From NCBI RefSeq assembly GCF_019431355.1, contig NZ_CP080269.1:5017001-5081000 (forward strand): a stretch of 64,000 nucleotides of DNA, read 5' to 3'. Position numbers and translations under genes: made by a program. Each line of letters begins with the position of its first letter. Position 1 is the first letter of the stretch. The notes under the pieces were generated by a model. The model was given only the letters and a program-made list of their open reading frames with translations, was not told where the DNA came from and did no database searches. Positions 8,954-16,584 of the stretch are shown in pieces. This DNA is from Paenibacillus sp. R14(2021). Lineage in GTDB: Bacteria > Bacillota > Bacilli > Paenibacillales > Paenibacillaceae.

Positions 8954-10771
8954 TTAACGCATCAAGTGATATGGAACCGTCGCGATAACGATATCCTTCT
9001 GGTTGAACAGATAGGCGCGGAGCAGCAGGCTGGATTGGTTATGCAGGAAGTTCTGCCACCAGTGTTTTGTGATGAACTGCGGAATGAGCACCGTGATATG
9101 GTCGGTTTCCTGCGTCTTCCATTCTACCGTCTCAATGAAGCGGATGATCGGGCGGATAATGCTGCGGTAGCTGGAACGCAGGACGATCAGGCGAACGCCG
9201 GGATTCCACTCTTCCCATTTCTTCTCCAGCCGCTCAATCTCTTCCTCATCGAAGCCGACATAGACCGCGACGACGTTATCGGTAAGCGACTTGGCATAGC
9301 TGATGGAATGCAGCACGACTTTTGTGATACCGGCAACAGGCACGACGACGGTGCTGCCTTTGATCACCGGCTTTTCCTTGTCGATGTTGATGCGAAGCTC
9401 ATCGGCGGTATTCGTATAGTGGCGGCTGATCTTGTAGAAGATCATGATGACGATCGGCAGGAAGATGAAGACGAACCAAATTTGGCTGAACTTCGTGAAA
9501 ATAAAGATCAGCGTAATGACCAGCGTCGTCAGCATACCGATCGTATTGACGATGAAGCCGAACAGCCAGTTGGCCGGCTTAAGGCGCAGCCAGCGCACCA
9601 TCATGCCGAGCTGGGACAGCGTGAACGGAATGAACACCCCGACCGCATAGAGCGGGATGAGATTCTCGGTATTGCCGTGGAACAGCACGACGAGCAGCGC
9701 AGAGAATACGCCTAAGAAAATAATCCCGTTCGAGAAGCCGAGACGGTCGCCCCGCACCATGAAGGCATGCGGCATGTATTTGTCCTTCGCCAGCATGAAC
9801 GCGAGCAGCGGGAAGGCCGAATAGGCGGTGTTGGCGGCCAAGAACAGTATCAAGGCCGTAATCCCCTGAATGATGTAGTACAGTATGCCCCGCCCGAAGG
9901 TGGCGTTCGCGATTTGGGATACGACTGTTTCCTTGGGATTCGGGACAATGCCGTTCCAATACGCGAGCAAGCTGATGCCGATGAACATCACGCCAAGAAT
10001 GGCGCCCATCATGATGAGCGTCAGGGCGGCATTGCGTTCCGCCGGTTTCTTGAAGTTCGGAATGGCATTGGACACCGCTTCGACCCCCGTCAGCGCGGAA
10101 CAGCCGGAGCTGAATGCTTTCAGGAGCATGAACAAGCTGATGTTGGAAACGGCTTTCCCCAGCTCGGGAATATCGCCGTGCACGCCGTGAATCATGACCT
10201 TGATAGCGCCTGCGATGATAAGCAGAAACACCGAGCCGACGAATAAATAGACAGGATAGGCCAGGATTGAGGCGGATTCGCCGATTCCGCGCAAATTCAT
10301 GACGGTCAGGAATACGATCATGATGAGCGCGATAAGCACCCGGTGTTCATGAAGCGACGGAAACGCGGACGTAATGGCATCCGTACCGGCCGAGGAGCTG
10401 ACGGCAACGGTAAGAATATAGTCGACGAGCAGAGAGCCGCCGGCCAAGAGTCCCGTCGATACGCCAAGATTATCCTTGGCAACGATGTAGGCGCCGCCGC
10501 CCTTCGGATACGCGTAAATCGTCTGGCGGTACGAGAAGATTAGAACTAATAAAAGACCAAGTACGGCGATCGAAATCGGAATGGAGTACCATACCGCGGC
10601 AAAACCTGCTGCCATCAGCACGAGCAGAATCTGCTCCGTACCGTAAGCAACCGACGAGAGCGCATCGGAGGAAAGCACTGCAAGCGCCTTCAGCTTGCTT
10701 AGCTTCTCGCCTTCCAGTTCGGCACTCTTCATCGGCCGCCCAATTAACAATCGTTTAAATCGACTAATCAT
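8954..10771 (-). CDS. kimA: KimA-type high-affinity potassium transporter (APC superfamily)
   Basis: Integral membrane potassium importer, 605 residues (B. subtilis KimA/YdaO is about 607). The N-terminal segment FKRLLIGRPMKSAELEGEKLSKLKALAVLSSDALSSVAYGTEQI and the stretches YPKGGGAYIVAKDNLG, LLVDYILTVAVSSSAGTDAITSAFP and ESASILAYPVYLFVG match KimA closely. About twelve hydrophobic segments are followed by a soluble C-terminal region of about 130 residues, the part known in this family to regulate transport. I start at the ATG at 10771, which follows GAGAGGAACC; the upstream TTG at 10810 lacks a site. KimA expression in B. subtilis is governed by a c-di-AMP riboswitch; I do not recognise that motif in the roughly 270-base gap to hisK. 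Confidence 0.9.
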   Translation of the reverse strand: MISRFKRLLIGRPMKSAELEGEKLSKLKALAVLSSDALSSVAYGTEQILLVLMAAGFAAVWYSIPISIAVLGLLLVLIFSYRQTIYAYPKGGGAYIVAKDNLGVSTGLLAGGSLLVDYILTVAVSSSAGTDAITSAFPSLHEHRVLIALIMIVFLTVMNLRGIGESASILAYPVYLFVGSVFLLIIAGAIKVMIHGVHGDIPELGKAVSNISLFMLLKAFSSGCSALTGVEAVSNAIPNFKKPAERNAALTLIMMGAILGVMFIGISLLAYWNGIVPNPKETVVSQIANATFGRGILYYIIQGITALILFLAANTAYSAFPLLAFMLAKDKYMPHAFMVRGDRLGFSNGIIFLGVFSALLVVLFHGNTENLIPLYAVGVFIPFTLSQLGMMVRWLRLKPANWLFGFIVNTIGMLTTLVITLIFIFTKFSQIWFVFIFLPIVIMIFYKISRHYTNTADELRINIDKEKPVIKGSTVVVPVAGITKVVLHSISYAKSLTDNVVAVYVGFDEEEIERLEKKWEEWNPGVRLIVLRSSYRSIIRPIIRFIETVEWKTQETDHITVLIPQFITKHWWQNFLHNQSSLLLRAYLFNQKDIVIATVPYHLMR

Positions 10772-10952
10772 GAGTGGTTCCTCTCTTCTTTCTCCATTAA
10801 AGGCAATCAATGTTTTTCCTTTTAGGCCATGCGTTTAGAATAACCGGAATGAACAGAATTCATTATAGCAGAAAATCTCCGGGTTTAAAGATGATTTTGG
10901 ACGAGAATCGAACGCTGCTGCCTCCCGAACGAATTGTTTCGGCATGCGGTGG

Positions 10953-10980
10953 TTGAACACTCTCCGTGTAATGATATACT
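10953..10980 (+). promoter_or_regulatory. Sigma-A promoter of the histidinol phosphatase gene
   Basis: TTGAAC (10953-10958) and TATACT (10975-10980) are spaced 16, with a TG extended -10 (TGATATACT). It lies about 60 bases before the start codon at 11041. Confidence 0.6.
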
Positions 10981-11040
10981 TGGAGCAAATACATTCATTC
11001 CGCTGCCGCATTTCATGGGCAGCAATAACTGGAGGAAACC

Positions 11041-11868
11041 ATGCCATTATCGTTGAAATGGGACGGCCATACGCACACAAAGTTTTGTTATCACGGCAGC
11101 AGCGCAGAGTCGGAGGCCTATGTCGATCGTGCGATCGAGCTGGGATTCCACCGCTACACGATCAGCGAGCACCCGCCGCTGCCGGCCGCTTGGCTGCCGG
11201 ATGAACGGTTGATGGCCGAGCTGGCCATGCCGGAAGCAGGGCTGCCGCAGTACATGGACTATGTAAAGTCCATTAAACAGAAGTACGAAGGCCGAATCCA
11301 AGTGACCACAGGCCTTGAGCTCGACTACCTCCAGGGTTCCTTGTCTTATACGGAAGCGATCGTGGACCGCTATCAACATGTGCTGGAGGATGTCGTCTAC
11401 TCGGTTCACTATTTGCCGGGCGTAGGAGGCATGCGGAGCATCGACTTCACGCCGGCCGATTTCACGGCGAATTTGCTGTCTTATTACGGTACGATGGAGA
11501 AGGTCGTCGACGAGTATTACAATCACGTGGAAGCGGCGATCGAGTGGGCTTCGGGGCTGCCGATGCGCAAACGGCTCGGACATATCAACCTGATCGAGAA
11601 ATTCGTCAAGGAGCTGCCGCCCATCGACGAAGCGCAGATTAAGCGCCGCCTTACGGCAATCGTGCCGCTGCTCGCGAAAAGCGGAGTCGGCATTGATGTG
11701 AATACAGCCGGGCTGCGCGTGCCGACCTGCGGCAAGACCTACGTGCCGGCATGGTTTATGTCTGCCTGCAGCGAGCAGGGCGTCGAGCTGGTGTACGGCT
11801 CGGATTCGCATCGTCCCGAGCATGTCGGCTTTGGCTATGAGTGGTTTGAAGCGCAGCTTGGGCGGTAG
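11041..11868 (+). CDS. hisK: Histidinol-phosphatase, PHP family (HisK/HisJ)
   Basis: Removes phosphate from histidinol phosphate in histidine synthesis. The 275-residue protein has the PHP metal-site motifs: WDGHTHTKFCYHG at the N-terminus, YTISEHPPLP, TGLELDYLQG, YSVHYLPG, and near the C-terminus LVYGSDSHRPEHVG. The pattern and length match the B. subtilis YtvP/HisK-type enzyme. The start follows GGAGGAAACC. It stands alone, away from any his operon, as is also the case in Bacillus. A different PHP phosphoesterase activity cannot be excluded. Confidence 0.87.
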   Translation: MPLSLKWDGHTHTKFCYHGSSAESEAYVDRAIELGFHRYTISEHPPLPAAWLPDERLMAELAMPEAGLPQYMDYVKSIKQKYEGRIQVTTGLELDYLQGSLSYTEAIVDRYQHVLEDVVYSVHYLPGVGGMRSIDFTPADFTANLLSYYGTMEKVVDEYYNHVEAAIEWASGLPMRKRLGHINLIEKFVKELPPIDEAQIKRRLTAIVPLLAKSGVGIDVNTAGLRVPTCGKTYVPAWFMSACSEQGVELVYGSDSHRPEHVGFGYEWFEAQLGR

Positions 11869-11902
11869 ACGTTGCGTGCGAGATGCTTTTTTTGGGAATA
11901 GC

Positions 11903-11964
11903 AGGGGCATTGTCTGCATTTCCGGCGTATAGATAAGACAAGGGCGAAAGCGGAACCTGCCCCT
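11903..11964 (+). promoter_or_regulatory. Possible structured 5' leader of the mgtC-like gene
   Basis: Two nested stems can be drawn in the 126-base gap before the mgtC-like gene. AGGGGCA (11903-11909) pairs with TGCCCCT (11958-11964). Directly inside, TTGTCT (11910-11915) pairs with AGACAA (11936-11941). The downstream strand has an internal unpaired stretch of 16 bases rich in G and A. I do not recognise a known riboswitch class. It could be a regulatory leader or chance. Confidence 0.3.
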
Positions 11965-11994
11965 ACGGCGATTACAGTGAAGGAATGAGGAGCC

Positions 11995-12726
11995 ATGACA
12001 GTACCTCAAGTATATGACCCTAGCATATGGGAAATTAGTTATTGGGAATTGACGATCCGCCTGATGCTCGCGCTGGTGCTCGGCGGGCTGATCGGGCTTG
12101 AACGCGAGCTGGGCGGCCATTCCGCGGGATTCCGGACGCATATTCTCGTTTGTTTGGGCTCTGCCGCGATCGTGCTCTTGTCCATGTATGGCTTCTCCGA
12201 GTTTGCGTCGGATCCGAACGTACGTCTGGATCCTGCACGTCTTGCCGCGCAGGTCATCAGCGGAATCGGTTTTCTCGGCGCAGGTACCATTCTTCGCACG
12301 GGGATTACGGTGTCAGGACTCACGACCGCTGCTTCTTTATGGGTCGTTGCGGCAATCGGCTTAACGGTAGGCGCGGGATTCTACTACGGAGCGGCTGTAC
12401 TGACGCTGCTTGTCGTTGTAAGCCTGTTCGTCTTGAATAAATTCGAGAAGCGGTTCTCGCGGGCTAAGCGTAAGCGGGATCTCGTCATGCGGGTTAACAA
12501 GGATTCCGCAAGTCTCAGCAAAGTGGTGGCGGAGCTGCATCGTTCCGGGATCGGCATTAACAAAATCATCGTTGAGAACGAAGAGGTCGCAGCCGCGGAC
12601 CGCAATGAAATGCTGATCGTAAGGCTTCAATTAAAGCTCGGACACGCCAAAAAATTCGAAGATGTAATCGTTGCACTTGCCACCATCGACGGTGTTTTTG
12701 GCCTCGAGGCAGGGGTGGAAATCTAG
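11995..12726 (+). CDS. MgtC/SapB family membrane protein
   Basis: A 243-residue protein. The N-terminal 145 residues form the MgtC/SapB membrane domain with about four to five helices and the conserved LGGLIGLERELGGHSAGFRTHILVCLGSA region, then GFLGAGTILR and GLTTAASLWVVAAIGL. The C-terminal 80 residues (DSASLSKVVAELHRSGIGINKI... to GVFGLEAGVEI) resemble a small ACT-like regulatory domain. Family members are linked to magnesium homeostasis and acid or macrophage survival; the molecular activity is not settled. The start follows GAGGAGCC. The leader before it may fold (see 11903-11964). Confidence 0.87.
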   Translation: MTVPQVYDPSIWEISYWELTIRLMLALVLGGLIGLERELGGHSAGFRTHILVCLGSAAIVLLSMYGFSEFASDPNVRLDPARLAAQVISGIGFLGAGTILRTGITVSGLTTAASLWVVAAIGLTVGAGFYYGAAVLTLLVVVSLFVLNKFEKRFSRAKRKRDLVMRVNKDSASLSKVVAELHRSGIGINKIIVENEEVAAADRNEMLIVRLQLKLGHAKKFEDVIVALATIDGVFGLEAGVEI

Positions 12727-12752
12727 GAGATGCAATCAGAGCAGAGGAGCTG

Positions 12753-13700
12753 ATGGACATGGAACACGCGCTTCACTACCGGGAAGACGGCACGTTCACG
12801 ATCGTGCAATTCACGGACCTTCATTGGCAGAATGGAGAAGCGGACGACGTGCGGACGAGAAAGCTCATGGAGAAGGTCATCGGCGCCGTTGCTCCTGATC
12901 TCGTCATGTTCACCGGAGACGTTATCTACAGCAAGAACTGCTCGGATCCGCGGCAGTCCTTCCGTGATGCCGTTCAGACTGTGGATGCCCGCGGCATCCC
13001 TTGGGCCGCCGTATTCGGCAATCACGATACGGAGCATCTCGTCACGCGCAGCGAGCTGATGTCCGTGCAGCTCGAGCATGCTTGCTGCGTGAGCGAAGCG
13101 GGGCCGCCGGAGCTGAGCGGCGAAGGCAATGCGGTGCTGTTCGTTCGAGATGCCGTAAGCGGCAAACCGCTGAATGCGCTTTATCTGTTCGACAGCGGGA
13201 GCTATTCCGAGGTGCCCGGCATCGATGGCTACCAATGGATCCAGCGCGATCAGGTAAACTGGTACGCGGACCGGTCCGCCGCGAATACGGCTGCGAACGG
13301 CGGGGAGCCGATGCCGTCGCTTGCGTTCTTCCATATTCCGCTGCCGGAATACAAGCAGGTGTGGAAGCGGGAGCTCTGCTACGGCAGCAAATACGAGGGC
13401 GTTGCCAGTCCTCCCGTGAACTCGGGACTGTTTGCATCCATGCTGGAAATGGGCGATATCGTCGGCACCTTCTGCGGACACGACCACGTAAATGACTATT
13501 GGGGCGCATTGCACGATATTCGGCTCTGCTACGGCCGGGCCAGCGGCTATCAGACGTATGGAAGGGACGGCTTTCCCCGCGGTGCTCGTATCATCACGCT
13601 GCATCAAGGGCAGCGTGATTTCACCACGTACGTGATGCTGGAGGACGGTACATTCGTCTGGGAGCCGAAGGAGCACTACCCGAAGGGGAAGGAACTGTAG
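12753..13700 (+). CDS. Calcineurin-like metallophosphoesterase
   Basis: A 315-residue cytoplasmic phosphoesterase with all five dimetal motifs in order: DLH in IVQFTDLHW, GD in MFTGDVIY, GNHD in VFGNHDTEH, a His in AFFHIPLPE, and GHDH in FCGHDHVND. This arrangement is closest to the Dcr2 / PAP29-like branch, which often acts on phosphoproteins or nucleotides in eukaryotes; the bacterial substrate is unknown. The ATG at 12753 follows AGAGGAG. It starts 26 bases after the mgtC-like gene and may be cotranscribed with it. Confidence 0.87.
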   Translation: MDMEHALHYREDGTFTIVQFTDLHWQNGEADDVRTRKLMEKVIGAVAPDLVMFTGDVIYSKNCSDPRQSFRDAVQTVDARGIPWAAVFGNHDTEHLVTRSELMSVQLEHACCVSEAGPPELSGEGNAVLFVRDAVSGKPLNALYLFDSGSYSEVPGIDGYQWIQRDQVNWYADRSAANTAANGGEPMPSLAFFHIPLPEYKQVWKRELCYGSKYEGVASPPVNSGLFASMLEMGDIVGTFCGHDHVNDYWGALHDIRLCYGRASGYQTYGRDGFPRGARIITLHQGQRDFTTYVMLEDGTFVWEPKEHYPKGKEL

Positions 13701-14101
13701 CATATGTTTTTTCCGCAGATGCGCATCGATCTGTACATAAGGCCAAATGCATAGTCGATGACTGCTGCTTGCATGCGGTACAGAGATAAACAGCACATGT
13801 GCGTATGCGTGCAAACTTTTGCTTCTCGATTACAAAGCGTTTCCGAAGGCGGAGGCCCGTCATGCGAATATGACTTGGTCCCGTCTTTTTTGTGCGCGCG
13901 TCGTGGATATTGAAGCAAGCTTTCGATCCTCCGAATTCTTTCGTACTGGAAATGAAAGCGAAAATTAATAATTTCGATAGGGGGGCTTAAGGTTGCTGTC
14001 TTATTCTCTAGAAGACCAAGAAAAACAAATGGCCTGTAAATTCGAGACATGAACCGACCACGGCGCAGCTGTTTTTCATCAAAATCAGAGGAGTGACGGC
14101 A
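13701..14101. other. Intergenic stretch of about 400 bases, no clear gene
   Basis: Contains a 7-bp inverted repeat TCTGTAC/GTACAGA (13730-13736 and 13778-13784), a short hairpin GTCAT/ATGAC near 13860 followed by CCCGTCTTTTTT that may end transcription, and AGGGGGG at 13979-13985. A TTG-started frame of 19 codons at 13993 follows that G-run, but nothing else supports it as a gene. I tested the 13830-13895 part by eye against GEMM-type riboswitches and saw no match. Confidence 0.4.
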
Positions 14102-14539
14102 ATGAAGAAGAGAATGAAATGGGCCGCCGTATCGGCGCTCGCAGTGGCAATTATGGTACCGGGAATCGTATCGGCGGCGGATATGGAGATGAAACCGAAG
14201 GTGGATTACAGCCAAGTCATGGTGATGGAGAAGGGTGGTCACAGCCTCGTGCCGCTTCGTCAAATTGCACTATCGCTCGGCTACAGCGTAGCATGGTCGA
14301 AGGATGCGATCATGCTTACAAAGACCGGCATGAACGAGATGAAGGATATGAACGAGATGAAGGATATGAACGCAATGACGGATATGAAAATGAAAGCGGC
14401 GACCATAACCATCATGCTGGGCAGCAAGTCGATCATGGTCGGCATGGACAAAAAAATGATTGATTACGCGCCGATGCTGATTAAAGGAAAGGCTTACGTA
14501 TCGAAGGAGTTTGTCGAGATGATTCTGGCAGCCAGGTAA
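14102..14539 (+). CDS. Secreted copper amine oxidase N-terminal-like domain protein with a Met-rich insert
   Basis: A 145-residue protein with a clear signal peptide (MKKRMKWAAVSALAVAIMVPGIVSAA). The mature part is one copper amine oxidase N-terminal-like domain (LVPLRQIALSLGYSVAWSKDA ... IKGKAYVSKEFVEMILA), common as a cell-surface module in Paenibacillus. In the middle of the domain a near-perfect 18-base direct repeat (about 14329-14388) encodes NEMKDMNEMKDMNAMTDMKM, a run with a Met about every third residue. Such runs bind Cu(I) in periplasmic copper proteins, so a copper role is possible but inferred. The ATG at 14102 follows AGAGGAGTG; the GTG at 14093 overlaps that site. Confidence 0.8.
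   Translation: MKKRMKWAAVSALAVAIMVPGIVSAADMEMKPKVDYSQVMVMEKGGHSLVPLRQIALSLGYSVAWSKDAIMLTKTGMNEMKDMNEMKDMNAMTDMKMKAATITIMLGSKSIMVGMDKKMIDYAPMLIKGKAYVSKEFVEMILAAR
14329..14388 (+). repeat. Tandem 18-base coding repeat, about three copies
   Basis: The unit ATGAACGAGATGAAGGAT occurs twice exactly and a third time with changes, inside the secreted protein gene. It encodes the Met-rich insert and could vary in copy number by slippage. Confidence 0.8.
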
Positions 14540-14558
14540 GCCAATACCCCCTGAACGT

Positions 14559-14610
14559 AGAGCGCGGGACCCATGCCAAAAGCCGGCATGGTTGTCCGGC
14601 GCTCTTTGTT
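14559..14610 (+). terminator. Terminator of the Met-rich secreted protein gene
   Basis: AGAGCGC pairs with GCGCTCT, with the inner arms CCATGCC and GGCATGG, and a T-rich tail follows. Confidence 0.75.
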
Positions 14611-14656
14611 TGTGCTACGCTTAGCTATAGGCTCGGAGAAGGAGTATAGGATTGCG

Positions 14657-15214
14657 ATGAAACAAGTGCTGGTTACCGGCTACAAGGCCTCGGAGCTCGG
14701 AATATTCTCGGGCAAGCATCCAGGCATCGGAATTATTAAGAAGGCGCTGAAGAAGCAGCTGCAAGCATTGATCGACGAGGGATTGGAATGGGTCATTGTC
14801 AGCGGACAATGGGGTGTTGAGCTGTGGGCTGCAGAGGTCGCGCTGGAGCTTAGAGCTGAATATGAAACGCTGCGCTTGGCGGTAATTACGCCATTTCTGG
14901 AGCAGGAAGAGAATTGGAACGAACAGAAGAAAGAGACCTACAGCGGCATACTTGCCCAAGCCGACTACATAAACAGCGTATCCAAGCAGAAGTATACGGG
15001 ACCTTGGCAGTTCAAGGCGCGAGACCGGTTTCTGCTGGATAACTCGGAGGGACTCCTGCTCATCTACGACGAGGAACAGGAAGGCTCTCCAAGGTTCTTG
15101 CTCGAACTGGCCCGCAAGCATGCCGAGGTGACGCCCGGCTACGGTATTATTGTGATTTCCGGTCATGACTTGCAAAACATCGCCGAAGAAGAACAATACG
15201 TCGACTACGAATAA
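14657..15214 (+). CDS. ypsA: YpsA-like SLOG family protein (DUF1273)
   Basis: A 185-residue protein matching B. subtilis YpsA in length and pattern: VTGYKASELGIF at the N-terminus, WVIVSGQWGVELWAAEVALEL (Gly-rich SLOG nucleotide-binding site), and LLIYDEEQEGSPRFLLELA. SLOG proteins bind nucleotide-derived ligands; YpsA affects cell division and shape in Firmicutes, but its ligand is not established. The ATG at 14657 gives the family length; an in-frame upstream ATG at 14573 lies within the preceding terminator hairpin. The next gene follows after 18 bases and is probably cotranscribed. Confidence 0.85.
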   Translation: MKQVLVTGYKASELGIFSGKHPGIGIIKKALKKQLQALIDEGLEWVIVSGQWGVELWAAEVALELRAEYETLRLAVITPFLEQEENWNEQKKETYSGILAQADYINSVSKQKYTGPWQFKARDRFLLDNSEGLLLIYDEEQEGSPRFLLELARKHAEVTPGYGIIVISGHDLQNIAEEEQYVDYE

Positions 15215-15232
15215 GAAGGAGCGATCAACCCC

Positions 15233-15589
15233 ATGCCGCAGCTCACGATGCGAGGCATCAACGTCTCGGAGGTCATGAAGATCAGTACCGCGCTTGTCGA
15301 GGAACTTGCGCAGATTTGCAAATGCAGCAAAGATAATTTCACGATTGATTGCTTGACTACGACCTCGATATTCGACGGCGCAGCCATACCCACTTATCCA
15401 TTTGTCGAGGTCGCTTGGTTTGACCGCGGTCAGGCTGTACAGGACGGTGTTGCGGGCGCCATTACGAATCACCTGCTGCTTACCGGCATTCCGGAGGTCG
15501 AGGTGGCGTTTAAGGTCTACCGGGAAACCCATTACTATGCCAACGGACAGCCGTTCATGGTCAAGGCTGAGCCAACCTTATTTGACTAA
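15233..15589 (+). CDS. DUF1904 (tautomerase-like fold) protein
   Basis: 118 residues. The N-terminus (MPQLTMRGINVSEVMKIS) and VEVAWFDRGQAVQDGVAGAI resemble the DUF1904 family, whose members are predicted to share the tautomerase/MIF fold. The second residue is Pro, the position of the catalytic base in tautomerases, but enzyme activity of this family is not known. The ATG at 15233 follows AAGAAGGAG and lies 18 bases after ypsA. It ends 34 bases before the stop of a convergent AraC gene. Confidence 0.75.
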   Translation: MPQLTMRGINVSEVMKISTALVEELAQICKCSKDNFTIDCLTTTSIFDGAAIPTYPFVEVAWFDRGQAVQDGVAGAITNHLLLTGIPEVEVAFKVYRETHYYANGQPFMVKAEPTLFD

Positions 15590-15623
15590 AGGGCAGTCGG
15601 CGGCGCATGGCAGAGGGCAGCGG

Positions 15624-16406
15624 TCAAACGTGAACACCGCCCGGCAGCGGGCGGGAGCGGGTCTGCCGGAACTGGCGGGGCGATACGCCCTGCTCCCTCT
15701 TGAAGAGGGTGCTGAACTGCGCATCGCTCGAGAAGCCGCATGCCTCTGCAATAGCCGTCACGCTCAGCTTGCTGTGCAGCAGCAGCTGGCAGGCACGCTC
15801 AACCCGCTTGCGAAGCAGATAAGCGATCGGCGAAATGCCGTACTGCCGCTTGAATAAATGCCTGAAATGATGATAGCTGTACCCCGCCATCTCCGCTAAT
15901 TCCTCCACTGTGATTTTCTGATTGTAATGCTCGTCTATGAATGTGCGCGTGTAGAGCAAATGGTCCGCCGATGCTTTGGATATGCTGATATCCAGGCTCC
16001 GCTGATGCGCAATGACGATCATGCCGATCAAATAATTCAATTGATCCGAATAATAGGGGCGCTGCTCCTGCATCTCCCGAACCATCTCATGAAGCAGCTT
16101 CGCGATCGGCCGATCCGGAGCGTCTTCGAACAAGCCTGCCTCCAGCTCGGCCTCCTGTTCCTCACCCGCCAAACGAAAACCAACGAAGATGACGTCGGTA
16201 TTCGCATACCTTCGTTCATCATGCGGCGTATCCGCCGGGATCAGGGCGTATGTGCCCGGCTTGTACGGATACGTCATTTCTTGCAAGCAGGTCGTGCCCG
16301 TGCCGGTATCGTAATAGACGAGCTCATAGCAAGTATGCGTGTGCATCGGCATGTAGGATTGCGACGAACGCGCTGTTTGAAACAGAAAATCCATCTGTGC
16401 CTGCAT
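15624..16406 (-). CDS. AraC family transcriptional regulator
   Basis: 260 residues with an N-terminal cupin sensor (MPMHTHTCYELVYYDTGTG, KPGTYALIPADTPHDERRY) and a C-terminal double HTH domain (KITVEELAEMAGYSYHHFRHLFKRQYG, then LSVTAIAEACGFSSDAQFSTLFKREQGVSPRQFR). The ATG at 16406 follows GGGGAGGACT; upstream in-frame codons lack a site. It is divergent from the nucleoside hydrolase gene across 178 bases, so that gene is its likely target. The ligand is unknown. Confidence 0.87.
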   Translation of the reverse strand: MQAQMDFLFQTARSSQSYMPMHTHTCYELVYYDTGTGTTCLQEMTYPYKPGTYALIPADTPHDERRYANTDVIFVGFRLAGEEQEAELEAGLFEDAPDRPIAKLLHEMVREMQEQRPYYSDQLNYLIGMIVIAHQRSLDISISKASADHLLYTRTFIDEHYNQKITVEELAEMAGYSYHHFRHLFKRQYGISPIAYLLRKRVERACQLLLHSKLSVTAIAEACGFSSDAQFSTLFKREQGVSPRQFRQTRSRPLPGGVHV

Positions 16407-16584
16407 CGCAAGTCCTCCCCCTATTGTAAATTCCAGCCAGATCGTGAAAGCAATCAGCCATATCATAGAATCATTACGCCTGATTAATATCGTAAAATGA
16501 GCATGTTATGTAAGCGATTTCCTGTGTGCATGACCAAATCATAAAAGAAATTGAACCGCTATTCAAGGAGGATGAAGAGAAGAT

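Noticed and set aside
8894-9715. Long open frame on the plus strand opposite kimA
   Set aside because: It lies wholly inside kimA, whose protein matches a known transporter with membrane pattern; the opposite frame is charged, repetitive and has no ribosome binding site.
13820-13895. Possible cyclic-di-GMP or other riboswitch before the Met-rich protein gene
   Set aside because: The conserved internal words of GEMM-type elements are missing; only a short hairpin with a T tract is present.
14329-14388. Short tandem repeat as a possible CRISPR or regulatory repeat
   Set aside because: It is in frame, three units long and encodes the Met-rich part of a secreted protein; no spacers.
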